Shown here piece by piece: positions 21,435-29,078 of a stretch of DNA of 29,129 nucleotides (positions within the stretch are counted from its first letter, which is position 1; each line of letters opens with the position of its first letter). The stretch spans positions 1 to 29,129 of the forward strand of contig CAYJVM010000011.1 in NCBI GenBank assembly GCA_964373665.1. Direction: 5' to 3'. The position numbers and the translations under genes are program-made. The notes below the pieces were generated by a model, which did not search any database, was not told the DNA's origin, and was given only the letters and a program-made list of their open reading frames with translations. Origin of the DNA: JACOWB01 sp964373665 (GTDB lineage: Archaea; Aenigmatarchaeota; Aenigmatarchaeia; CG10238-14; SCSR01).

Positions 21435-22934
21435 TTATTCTTCCAAGCCCACCATTGGCTTGTTGTTGGTTGTGTTGGTGCCGTAGTTCCTTATGACAAT
21501 GTTGTGGTTGCCCGGTCCGAATCTCGTCTGGTTCACTATGTCTATATTCTGGTATGGAACGACAAACATTATCTCGAGCGGACCAGATTTTATCTTCACG
21601 TTGTCGAAATATGTGGAGCCGGGAGCGGCAAGGACTACTGTGAAATTCTCCCTAATTGACACGTCTGGTATCTCCCCCGCAGATGTCACCTTGTTTATAG
21701 TGCTTTTATAAAGAAACTCTACCTCGCTGTCGGTCAGATTTCTGTTCCACATCATAACCTCGTCTACAGTCCCGTTTAAGCGGTTGGTTTCAGACGGGGC
21801 GATTTCTATATGATTTGTATTGTTGTTGTACATCGTGGATGCCGTTGCTGTGGACTCCCACTTGCCGTTTACATAAATCCGGGCGTTAGTCCCGTCATAA
21901 GTCGATGTTACAAAGTACCAAGTTCCAACTGCCAGGCTGGTTGTTGTTTGCACATTTCCTATGTTGCCTGTCGCATCAAACTCTATCGCACCATTTGAGT
22001 CGACCATGAAAACTCTCCATCTCTGATTTATAGGGACAGTAGTCTTTGCCAGTATTCCCTGCGTTCTTAGCGCGTCGGGATTAATCCAAAATGCGACGCT
22101 GAAGGATGTTGTGTTGAACTGCGAAACGCCTGTTATATTAATGAGATCGCCCACGCCGTCATAGTCTGTACCGTTGCCGAACCTACCGCCAACCCAGCTT
22201 GGGCATGCATTACTGCTGAAGCATGATGCCGAAGTCGCATTAAGCAGAGTTCCGTTGTTCCTGTACGCTGAATAATCGAATGCTGTGCGCGAGGTTGTAT
22301 TTTCAATTCCGTCGAATGGTATGTAGAAAACGATGGCCCTTGGATCGCTTGGAACTAGGTACACCTGACCGTGGGGTTGTGTTGAGTGGACGACCGTAGC
22401 AGCCAATCCAGCACCTCCGACGGTGCCAACAGTATGGTAGGATATGCCGCCTGTGCCCAAAAATCTTCCGCTTGAAATGTTCCAGGTGCCGTTGACCGAT
22501 GTCCAAACATCGCTTGCGGTATCGTCGTTTTTGTAACGATTGAAATATTCTAGAAATATCGGCCTGCTCTCTATCTTCACATCGCCGGAAAACCCGTCCA
22601 GTATAGTGTTTGTTTTAGGTTCATAGTCAAAATGGATCCAGTCTGCAGTCGAATTGCTCCTGAGAACGCCTTCTGTGATTTTCATGTGGATTGTTCTTTT
22701 GGATCCCTTTGCCTCAGATCCAACTGCTTTTATCGCAGAATCTATCAATTGCATGTTCTGCACCCCCTCGTTCACAATGCCAGAGTCTTTCGCCCTGTCA
22801 AGAAGAGGATTCACAACCGTGAGCACTATGCCCATTGCCGCAAATCCGAAGGCTATGACAAGGACCATAGAGATGAGTGGTGAAACACCTTTCATAGGTT
22901 TTAATTTGAATTTCTGTAAAATAAGCTCGTTCAT
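21435..22934 (-). CDS. Pilin-like LamG-domain adhesin with class III signal peptide
   Basis: A 499-residue protein whose N-terminus carries KPMKG-VSPLISMVLVIAF: a prepilin-peptidase site after Gly16 followed by the hydrophobic assembly helix (17-43). ATG at residue 14 could equally be the start. An unusual large ectodomain includes a laminin-G-3/concanavalin-like domain at about 200-410 (FYIPFDGIENTT, FDYSAYRNNGTLLN, FSVAFWINPDALRT, WYFVTSTYDGTNARIYVNG, LNGTVDEVMMWNRNLTDSEV). It has many N-glycosylation sequons. It would be a cell-surface filament subunit or filament-tip adhesin. It overlaps the preceding gene by 4 nt. Confidence 0.88.
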   Translation of the reverse strand: MNELILQKFKLKPMKGVSPLISMVLVIAFGFAAMGIVLTVVNPLLDRAKDSGIVNEGVQNMQLIDSAIKAVGSEAKGSKRTIHMKITEGVLRSNSTADWIHFDYEPKTNTILDGFSGDVKIESRPIFLEYFNRYKNDDTASDVWTSVNGTWNISSGRFLGTGGISYHTVGTVGGAGLAATVVHSTQPHGQVYLVPSDPRAIVFYIPFDGIENTTSRTAFDYSAYRNNGTLLNATSASCFSSNACPSWVGGRFGNGTDYDGVGDLINITGVSQFNTTSFSVAFWINPDALRTQGILAKTTVPINQRWRVFMVDSNGAIEFDATGNIGNVQTTTSLAVGTWYFVTSTYDGTNARIYVNGKWESTATASTMYNNNTNHIEIAPSETNRLNGTVDEVMMWNRNLTDSEVEFLYKSTINKVTSAGEIPDVSIRENFTVVLAAPGSTYFDNVKIKSGPLEIMFVVPYQNIDIVNQTRFGPGNHNIVIRNYGTNTTNNKPMVGLEE

Positions 22935-23548
22935 GATATCTTGATCCTCTGCTGGAATTTGCTTGCGTGTGTCGCCCTTGGGGTTACTAGCGAAAGGTCG
23001 TAGAATGCAGTGTAATCATCCTTGTTTCCCCTTGTTCGGACAGTTATGTTTTCTTGGTAGCTCTTGTCCGGCAACGATATCGTCAAATCGTAAGTCTCAC
23101 CACGGGTGAAAGTGAAGTTGTTGTACCATGTGTCGCCGTCGTCAAGGAATGTTGAATTTCTCTGCTGGGGCGAGGTGTTTAACGTGATTGTGATGTTTAG
23201 GTCGTTCTCCCTCAGGAAATTGAAAACTGTAATATTCATTGTCTGGTTGGTCGAGTTCGCCAAAGCACCGACGAACAGAACTCTAAGGTCATTAGTATGT
23301 CCGCTGGTGATTCTTCTTGTGAAATTCAAGAAACCTATGGCGTTATTAGACATATTGTTCGGGGTGGACGCGGAAATCACTGCAACTTTCTTTACCTCGT
23401 TGTCAATGTTTTCGAACTCCAAGGTTTCCAGCGAAACGTCCAGGATCTCCCTTTCAGTTGTTATCTGGGATACTATCGAATATCCTTTCAAGGCTACCAG
23501 GACTCCAACTACAATTGCTGCTGTCAACAGAAAGACTTGTGCTTTCAT
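22931..23548 (-). CDS. Pilin-like membrane-anchored protein
   Basis: A 205-residue protein starting MKAQVFLLTAAIVVGVLVAL, a pilin-type or signal-anchor helix without a perfect KG cleavage site, followed by a beta-rich, sequon-rich ectodomain (NITVFNFL, NITITLNTS, YNNFTFTRGETYDLTISL). It overlaps the upstream gene (23545-23548) and the downstream one (22931-22934) by 4 nt each, so it is translationally coupled within the operon. I do not recognise a named family; pilus minor subunit is the most economical reading. Confidence 0.75.
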   Translation of the reverse strand: MKAQVFLLTAAIVVGVLVALKGYSIVSQITTEREILDVSLETLEFENIDNEVKKVAVISASTPNNMSNNAIGFLNFTRRITSGHTNDLRVLFVGALANSTNQTMNITVFNFLRENDLNITITLNTSPQQRNSTFLDDGDTWYNNFTFTRGETYDLTISLPDKSYQENITVRTRGNKDDYTAFYDLSLVTPRATHASKFQQRIKIS

Positions 23549-23943
23549 TCAAACTCCCACGCATGCACCCTGATTTCCTTTGGTGTATAGTTCCCGACGT
23601 CGCCAGCGATGTAATAACTGACCGCAACGATGTCGCCCGACTGGTCTGAGGCCTCCGCTGTCAGGTTGCTTAAGGACTCGTTATAGATGGCCACGTGTAT
23701 TTGGATGCCCAAAGGAAGGAAATCGTCAAGGTCATTCTTTATTGCGGTAGCGTTGTTCTTGATGGCTTGGTCTCTTAAAGAACCCTTTAAATCAAGCGTC
23801 TCCAATCCTCCATGAATATCTGTTTTTATGTTTGATCTTTCTATCTCCGGATTTTCCTGGGGCGTTATGAACAGAATAAAGAAAATGCTTACGACCAACA
23901 GTATTGCAAGCGCGGCCTCTATGGTATAGTATGAACCCTTCAT
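23545..23943 (-). CDS. Minor pilin-like protein
   Basis: A 132-residue protein beginning MKGSYYTIEAALAILLVVSI. KG followed by a hydrophobic helix with a Glu near its start fits an archaeal type IV pilin (cleavage after Gly3, conserved acidic residue in the helix). The short ectodomain has helices (LETLDLKGSLRDQAI) and strands (GIQIHVAIYNESLSNLTAEA, IVAVSYYIAGDVGNYTPKEIRVHAW). It sits between a LamG protein and another pilin-like gene, with 4-nt overlaps on both sides. Confidence 0.8.
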   Translation of the reverse strand: MKGSYYTIEAALAILLVVSIFFILFITPQENPEIERSNIKTDIHGGLETLDLKGSLRDQAIKNNATAIKNDLDDFLPLGIQIHVAIYNESLSNLTAEASDQSGDIVAVSYYIAGDVGNYTPKEIRVHAWEFE

Positions 23944-25232
23944 CTTTTCTCCCTGATTTCAATCCTAAAGTTATAGTCGCCGCCCAAAACACTCCTTATG
24001 TCCTCGTAATTTCTGTCCCCCAGGTTCTTCACCTTGGACGCGTCTATTGCAGTTATGTTTTCCTGCGGGAATGCGCTTACCGTAAAAAGAGTTGCATTGG
24101 AAATCGATGTTATCTCAGACGTGCTTAAAGATTTATTGTATATTCTGATGTCGTCCACTGTCCCGTTGAAAAATTCTGACGAACTGGAGCGGCCGCCCAT
24201 TTCCAGCTGGCCAGTATACGAGATAGTGCCTGTCAATGTGTCTGTATTGCTGGCGACGTTGATGCCGTTGACGTAAAGCGTGATGGTGTCTGCAGACGAG
24301 TTCCTCACGCATATTATGCTGTACCAATTGCTCACAGCCACCGTTCCGCCAGTGGGTTCCACGCCATTCGTGCCGTCTCCAAAACCGCATGCAGCACTTG
24401 AGCCGGAGAGTCCCAAGTAATATCCGTTGAAGTTAGCGTTCCCGTCGCTTTTCCAAATCAATCTCCGCGTCCCTGACACCGAATTAGGATTTATCCAGGC
24501 TGCTAGAGCAAAATCCGTGTTGCCCCTTACATTCCTGTCGTCCGGCACCGCGACGTAATCGTTCACGCCGTCTGCCCTGAGACAGCTGCCGTACCTGCAA
24601 CTGCTGCCATTGTACCAGCCGGATGATGCATTGAAATCCACGTTCGTAAGCGTGCCATTGTTCTGGTATCCTGAAAAGTCCTTTGCAAGAGTGCCACCCG
24701 CCTCGTCAAACTTCCAGTATCCAGTAAGCGTGGTGTTGTGTTTGGGTGAGGATGTATTGGTGTTGTTGATCCAGTAAACGTAAACCCTTTTCTTTTCATT
24801 CGCGGACGTGTTTACAAAAAAAGTCAATATGGACGTGTTGATCCACTGGCTGGAGCAAAACTCCTGATAGGACACTCTTGAAGCCAGTTCCTTGAACTCT
24901 TGGTCGTAGACTCTTATCGTGTTGTTCCAGGAAGATTTCTGGTCGCAGTCGTAATCATGCTCGATGGTTAGAGCAATCACTTCATTTGTTCTTACAGTCC
25001 CGTTGGTGTCTTCGAGGAGAATAGGTACCCTGTACAACTGTGTGGTGAGCCTTTCATTTGTCGCTATCCCGCGGCTGCCAAAAAAGGTATCGAAAATGTT
25101 CTTGACTTTGTCCCTGAGCTCAAGGATTGTCGCGGACTCGGGAACGCGCGTAAAGTAGTTGATGGCCGAGACTAGGATAAGGGAGATAAACAGCAAAAAT
25201 ATCGAGACTGCTACAATGAACGATACATCCAT
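23940..25232 (-). CDS. LamG-domain surface protein of the pilin operon
   Basis: A 430-residue protein with an N-terminal membrane/pilin-type helix (MDVSFIVAVSIFLLFISLIL), a mixed ectodomain, and a laminin-G-3 domain at about 168-380 (GYWKFDEAGGTLAKDFSG, GVNDYVAVPDD, FALAAWINPNSVSGTRR, WYSIICVRNSSADTITLYVNG, FNGTVDDIRIYNKSLSTSEI). The last 50 residues (ITAIDASKVKNLGDRNYEDI, FRIEIREK) resemble a small alpha/beta tail. Cysteines CDCDQ, CSSQ, SCRYGSC suggest disulphides outside the cell. It overlaps the following pilin-like gene by 4 nt and lies 12 nt after the Ig-like protein gene. A binding role for glycans or other cells is inferred from the LamG fold. Confidence 0.85.
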   Translation of the reverse strand: MDVSFIVAVSIFLLFISLILVSAINYFTRVPESATILELRDKVKNIFDTFFGSRGIATNERLTTQLYRVPILLEDTNGTVRTNEVIALTIEHDYDCDQKSSWNNTIRVYDQEFKELASRVSYQEFCSSQWINTSILTFFVNTSANEKKRVYVYWINNTNTSSPKHNTTLTGYWKFDEAGGTLAKDFSGYQNNGTLTNVDFNASSGWYNGSSCRYGSCLRADGVNDYVAVPDDRNVRGNTDFALAAWINPNSVSGTRRLIWKSDGNANFNGYYLGLSGSSAACGFGDGTNGVEPTGGTVAVSNWYSIICVRNSSADTITLYVNGINVASNTDTLTGTISYTGQLEMGGRSSSSEFFNGTVDDIRIYNKSLSTSEITSISNATLFTVSAFPQENITAIDASKVKNLGDRNYEDIRSVLGGDYNFRIEIREKR

Positions 25233-25244
25233 AGTTATACTTTG

Positions 25245-27038
25245 TTATTCTGTAATTATAGGTTTTCCCAGCCTGTGCACGGCCACGAGAAGCAGTATGA
25301 TTATGACCGTGATGACCGCTCCGGCTATGACGGCTATCATTACATACTCCTCTTTGAATGGTATTATGCCGCGCGTGTTTGCATTTGACCCTTCACTTGA
25401 CTGGTTATTGGCAACATCTTCTGACGAACTGCTGCCTCCTGAACCAGAACCGGCTCCGCCAGAACCAGAGTTGTTGAAATATCTTCCTTGGTTCAAAATT
25501 ATCACCTGCTTCTCTGCCGACGCAAGATTGCCGGCCTTGTCCTCGGCCGTGACATTCAATTTGTATTTACCATCCGGTATCTTGCGCGAATCGTATGCGG
25601 TAGAACACATGTATTTAGAAGGCGTTTGCGGTGCGCATGTCAGATTCCCGACAACCGTATCTAATTTGAATTTGGCCGAGTTCTGGTTCATATTTGCATC
25701 TGAGATTTCGGCGTCGATATAGAAATCGCCTTTGATGTCAGAGTCCGGCTTGATGTTGGTAATGGAAGGTTTCGTATTGTCGACAGTAATGGATATGCTT
25801 GCACTTACGTCCAAGTTTAGTGTGTTCGCGACAGCAACTTTGATCGTATACCCCCCGTCGGAAAGTGTGGTTGTATCCAAGTTATAAGTGCATTCTGTGA
25901 AACCGGAATCGCATGTCATGTTCTGCGCCGGTATGGCCTGCGGTGAGAATGATATGTTGACATATTTGACATCTGCCGTGTTTGCCAGTGCGGCCTTGAT
26001 TGACAAAGTACCCTTTAGAAAGGCGTTCTTTGCAGGCTGTGAAATCGAGATTGAAGGTTTCGTATTGTAGGTCTCCAGTGGAATAGATGACGTGTTCGAG
26101 TTTCCTGCGTTGTCAGTGGCAGTGAAGTAAAGCGTATAGTTCCCGTCTGACAGGCTGGCGGTGTTCAGAACAGCGCTGCATGTCGAGTTGTATGCGCCGC
26201 CTGTGCAGCCCAAAGTCCCGGTCAAAGAACCGGCGCTGTAAGACACCGAAGCTATGCCGGAGAACGAATCGTTTGCGACTATTTGCAAAGGCACGCCGCC
26301 CATTTGTTTTCCAGACAGGCTTGACAGTATAGTAATTTTTGGCACTTCGTTGTCTACTGTCACATTAATGTTGTTTGTTCCTATATTGCCCATCATATCG
26401 TATGCCCTGACATACAGCGTGACAGTCTGGTTGTTTGCCAGGCTAGTCGTGTTCCATGTTCCTTGGAATGTTTGCGGTGTAGAGTTGCTCATGTTTGTCC
26501 ATTGGGACTGGTCCAGTGAGAACTGGACTTTTCCGCTGTCAACGCCTGACGAGCCGTCGGCGGCATTTGCGATTACCGTGCTATTCCCTTTAACGTAGCT
26601 GTTGTTCGTTGGACTCGAAAATGATATCGTGGGCGGATTTCTGTCAAGCGTGAACCTGAGGGGGTTGCTGCTTGTTCCATTGCTTCCGGCTGATCCGGAG
26701 CTGTCGTTCGCGGTAAAGTAGAACAGCTCTGCCGTGTCCGAGCCTGCAATCACAAACGAAATGGAAACTGTGCAGTTCCACTCGGCTCCGGATCCCGTGC
26801 ATGACATTGCATGGGTGTCCCAGCTCTCCCCCTGCTGATAGGCGTTCAAGGATATTATATGCACACGCGCGGAATTCGTGTCCAAACTAGCTTCTGTTAT
26901 GTTTATGGAGAACGCTCTTGCCCCTCCGCCGATGTAGCTGTTGTTGGCAGGCTGGTAATCGTGAAGGAAAGGCGCGCCCAATGATGCTCCAATGAGTGAA
27001 ACCCCAGCCAAGACTGCGGCGAACAAAAATATTTTCAT
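25245..27038 (-). CDS. Surface Ig-like repeat protein with C-terminal membrane anchor
   Basis: A 597-residue secreted protein: signal peptide (1-21), then about five Ig-like beta-sandwich repeats of about 95 residues, a Gly/Ser linker (about 520-545, GSGGAGSGSGGSSSS) and a C-terminal membrane helix (about 566-590). The repeats are marked by recurring starts (NPPTISFSSPTNNSYVKG, VPKITILSS, TKPSISISQPAKNAFLKG, TKPSITNIKPDSDIKG) and ends (YVRAYDMMGNIGTNNINVTV, YFTATDNAGNSNTS, NVTAEDKAGNLAS), typical of Big-type adhesin domains. Paired cysteines within repeats suggest disulphides. It is probably a stalk on the cell surface. It lies 24 nt after the Cys-rich repeat gene and 12 nt before the LamG gene, all minus strand. 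Confidence 0.88.
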   Translation of the reverse strand: MKIFLFAAVLAGVSLIGASLGAPFLHDYQPANNSYIGGGARAFSINITEASLDTNSARVHIISLNAYQQGESWDTHAMSCTGSGAEWNCTVSISFVIAGSDTAELFYFTANDSSGSAGSNGTSSNPLRFTLDRNPPTISFSSPTNNSYVKGNSTVIANAADGSSGVDSGKVQFSLDQSQWTNMSNSTPQTFQGTWNTTSLANNQTVTLYVRAYDMMGNIGTNNINVTVDNEVPKITILSSLSGKQMGGVPLQIVANDSFSGIASVSYSAGSLTGTLGCTGGAYNSTCSAVLNTASLSDGNYTLYFTATDNAGNSNTSSIPLETYNTKPSISISQPAKNAFLKGTLSIKAALANTADVKYVNISFSPQAIPAQNMTCDSGFTECTYNLDTTTLSDGGYTIKVAVANTLNLDVSASISITVDNTKPSITNIKPDSDIKGDFYIDAEISDANMNQNSAKFKLDTVVGNLTCAPQTPSKYMCSTAYDSRKIPDGKYKLNVTAEDKAGNLASAEKQVIILNQGRYFNNSGSGGAGSGSGGSSSSEDVANNQSSEGSNANTRGIIPFKEEYVMIAVIAGAVITVIIILLLVAVHRLGKPIITE

Positions 27039-27062
27039 GTTATCATTTGGTGATTGTAATTA

Positions 27063-27968
27063 TTATCTCCACACGCAGATGCGGACGATTGAGACCGCCA
27101 AAGTGCCGTCAGGATTCTGCACGAGTCTGGGCTCTTCATAACATGCTACTGACTCGGCCTCATCCTCTTCACTCGCTCCCTCCTCGATAGGCTGTCCTAT
27201 CTGTTGCTGCACGTTGAACGTGGTTGAATTCCACCATGACTTGCCTGTTGTCGGGTCTGTGATGGTTACATTTACTTCGTACAAACCCAATGAAGACGGC
27301 GCCCTGAAGTTGCAGGAATAGCCGCCGGATGAGTTTGTATCTATGGTGCACCTAAGGCTTGAGTTTACGTAGATTTTCACGTCTTCCGGGTCTGCGGAAG
27401 TGTCGATGGAGCTTCCGTCGCTCCTGTTGGCAACTCCCTGGACGTTCACCCAGTCGTTCCAGTTTGGCGATGTGTTGTTCAATTTTATGGTCGTCGTTAC
27501 GTTGAACAGCTCCTGTATGCATATCTTTGTGCCGTAATAGCTGCAAGTGCCTGCATGCGTGTTGTTCTGCTGGAAAACTGATATTAGGCAGTTCTCCCTT
27601 GCCAGGCAGCTGGATCTTACGTTGGCTAGTATTGGATTGCTTGCCGTCTTTGCGCAGACGATGTTGCTGTAATACTCATGTCTTCCAGCGTGAGAGTTGC
27701 TGGTCTGGTACATCGAGACCGCACCGCCCTCGCCGCTGTTGCATGCTGACCTTACAGTCGCGGTGGTTATCTCTGTGCAGCACACCTTTGTGTTGTATGC
27801 GGAGCAGCTTCCTACATGCGTGTTGTTTTCCTGAAGCACTGACAATATGCATGTCTCGCCGCCGCTGCAAGCGCTGGCCCTGAAGGTGCATGTAGGAATG
27901 GCGATTGACAATGTCGCAAATGCGACAAAAGAAAACAGCAGCACGGCAAAAATTACGTAAACCTTCAT
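27063..27968 (-). CDS. Secreted protein with three Cys-rich repeats
   Basis: A 301-residue protein with a signal peptide (1-23) and three tandem units of about 43 residues (about 32-64, 74-105, 119-150). Each follows the pattern S-x-C-x(5-6)-C-x-x-S-V-x-Q-x-N-N-T-H-x-G-x-C-x-x-Y-x-T-K-x-C, seen in full in units 1 and 3 (QENNTHVG, QQNNTHAG). Unit 2 has lost the two inner cysteines (GGAVSMYQTSNSHAGRHE). A beta-sandwich domain (about 155-255, NTSPNWNDWVNVQGVANRSDG) and an acidic region (EEGASEEDEAE) follow. I cannot name the repeat family. It heads the surface operon, behind a TATA-like palindrome shared with the plus-strand gene at 28029. Confidence 0.82.
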   Translation of the reverse strand: MKVYVIFAVLLFSFVAFATLSIAIPTCTFRASACSGGETCILSVLQENNTHVGSCSAYNTKVCCTEITTATVRSACNSGEGGAVSMYQTSNSHAGRHEYYSNIVCAKTASNPILANVRSSCLARENCLISVFQQNNTHAGTCSYYGTKICIQELFNVTTTIKLNNTSPNWNDWVNVQGVANRSDGSSIDTSADPEDVKIYVNSSLRCTIDTNSSGGYSCNFRAPSSLGLYEVNVTITDPTTGKSWWNSTTFNVQQQIGQPIEEGASEEDEAESVACYEEPRLVQNPDGTLAVSIVRICVWR

Positions 27969-27998
27969 ATTCTTATTTGGAGTTTCGTGAAATTAAAC

Positions 27999-28006
27999 CT
28001 TATAAG
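27999..28006. promoter_or_regulatory. Palindromic bidirectional TATA element
   Basis: CTTATAAG is a perfect palindrome in the 60-nt gap between the divergent genes. Its centre is about 27 nt from the plus-strand ATG at 28029 (leaderless fit) and about 35 nt from the minus-strand ATG at 27968, so one TBP site could serve both directions. Confidence 0.5.
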
Positions 28007-28028
28007 TTTTACGGGATAAGAAATAATA

Positions 28029-28637
28029 ATGGCTAGGGACAAGGTTCTGTTTTTCATTTTGTCGGTGGTTGTCGTTGCCGGCTTGGTTGCTTTCGGGCTT
28101 AATCTTCTCAAACCAGGAAGCGTGACGGGCTTGTTCAGCAACCAGAATGAAATATCGGGCAAGGTGGAAAAACTTTACGAGCTTGTGAATGCCGGCGTGG
28201 ATGTGAGTGTTGTAAAGGTTGAGGAAGCCAATGGGATGTACAAGCTTCTTTTGAAGGCTGTGGACGCGTCTGGTGCGATCACTTATCGGGAGGTTTACGT
28301 TAGCATGGACGGCGGGCTCATGAGCGAGAACATGATTTTGGTGTCGGACTCGATAAACAGGATGACAAAGATGAGGGATTTCGTGGACTGCATGGACGGC
28401 AAGGGCATGAGGATATTCGGGCTTGTTAACCACACGGCAACTTCTTTCCAGTTTAACGCATTGGGGGGCAGTTACGCGACGAAGCTTTACGGGAGCTGTG
28501 ACGGCGGCGAGAGGGCGCAGCAGTGCATTGACGCAGGCATAACGCAGGTTCCTACCACCGTCTATCAAGGCAAGGGCTATCCGGGTGTTCAAACAGCGGA
28601 AGCTCTGAGTGCTCTAACTGGCTGCATGCTGAGTTAA
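28029..28637 (+). CDS. Membrane-anchored thioredoxin-like protein lacking CxxC
   Basis: A 202-residue protein with an N-terminal membrane helix (about 7-27) and a C-terminal thioredoxin-like segment. FVDCMDGKGMRIFGLVNHTATSFQFNALGG is the strand and active-site region, with Asn-His-Thr in place of CxxC. LYGSCDGGERAQQCIDAGITQVPTTVYQGKGYPGVQTAEAL carries the cis-Pro (VPTTV) and the Cys-x-x-x-Gly-I layout of VKOR-associated thioredoxin-like proteins. Four Cys remain (DCMDG, GSCDGG, QQCIDAG, GCMLS), so disulphides are possible but not the classical redox site. The ATG is about 27 nt after a palindromic TATA. Role unknown; support of disulphide-rich surface proteins across the divergent promoter is speculative. 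Confidence 0.75.
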   Translation: MARDKVLFFILSVVVVAGLVAFGLNLLKPGSVTGLFSNQNEISGKVEKLYELVNAGVDVSVVKVEEANGMYKLLLKAVDASGAITYREVYVSMDGGLMSENMILVSDSINRMTKMRDFVDCMDGKGMRIFGLVNHTATSFQFNALGGSYATKLYGSCDGGERAQQCIDAGITQVPTTVYQGKGYPGVQTAEALSALTGCMLS

Positions 28638-28694
28638 AGTCGGTTTCGTGTCGGTAAACTTATAAACAGTAGCTGTAATTACTTTAGTGGAATT

Positions 28695-28905
28695 ATGCAA
28701 TTGCAGACTGTTGTGTGGAAGGAAGAAGACATGTTACATAATTAAGGAATTTGTTACTGGCGTAACCACCCAAGGAAAAACCATTGAAGATGCTATACAT
28801 AATATTAAAGAAGCTGTGGAGCTCTATCTAGAAGAACTGCCTGAAGCGGTTGAATATCTGAAGAAAATGAAGACTATGGATGCAGTTAGTGTCGAAATTG
28901 CCTAG
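28695..28905 (+). pseudogene. Frameshifted hicB-like antitoxin
   Basis: From ATG 28695 the frame reads MQLQTVVWKEEDM, then an extra T (28734 or 28735) breaks it. The next frame resumes as YIIKEFVTGVTTQGKTIEDA, IHNIKEAVELYLEELPEAVE and MKTMDAVSVEIA. Joined, it is a typical HicB partial RNase-H-fold antitoxin of about 69 residues (strand, G-x-x-T-Q-G, then E-A-x-x-N-I-K-E-A). A TATA-like CTTATAAAC lies about 30 nt upstream. A truncated hicA overlaps its end. The shift may be genuine decay or a one-base assembly error. Confidence 0.75.
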
Positions 28906-28975
28906 ACTTTCTGGCGTTGAGATGAACTACACGCACCCTAAAGGGCGCGGTATCTTAAAAGAAAGGAAGCTATAG
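28889..28975 (+). pseudogene. Truncated hicA-like toxin remnant
   Basis: GTG 28889 opens a 28-codon frame starting VSKLPRLSGVE, which is the conserved N-terminus of HicA toxins (SKLPRLSG-x-E), at the expected place overlapping the 3' end of hicB by 17 nt. Instead of the normal helix and the catalytic G-S-H strand, it continues NYTHPKGRGILKERKL and stops. Full HicA is about 60-85 residues, so most of the domain, including the catalytic His, is missing. The remnant and the frameshifted hicB indicate a dead module. Confidence 0.55.
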
Positions 28976-29035
28976 GGCAAAGGCTTTCACCCGATTCACC
29001 TGCCAGCTAAAGATGTCAGTATTTTCGGGGTGCGT
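28931..29035. repeat. Long-range inverted repeat around the hicA remnant
   Basis: ACGCACCC (28931-28938) and GGGTGCGT (29028-29035) are perfect 8-bp inverted repeats about 105 nt apart outside to outside. The left arm can also fold locally with GGGCGCG (28943-28949) around TAAA. This could mark a deletion scar, a small mobile-element remnant or a structured RNA. No transposase or target duplication is seen, so the meaning is open. Confidence 0.35.
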
Positions 29036-29078
29036 TAATAAAAGCATTTAAACCCTTCTAGACCCAATAATATATTAG

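Noticed and set aside
25400..25500. Low-complexity Gly/Ser run that might be an assembly artefact
   Set aside because: It encodes a linker between Ig-like repeats and the membrane helix, as expected for a stalk protein, and the frame stays open.
28921..28960. Sequence resembling the right-end hairpin of IS200/IS605 elements (ACGCACCC-TAAA-GGGCGCG)
   Set aside because: No tnpA or tnpB frame or left end is present, and the same bases form the tail of the hicA remnant frame. Similarity is only a short CCC-TAAA-GGG hairpin, so I keep it as an unexplained inverted repeat.
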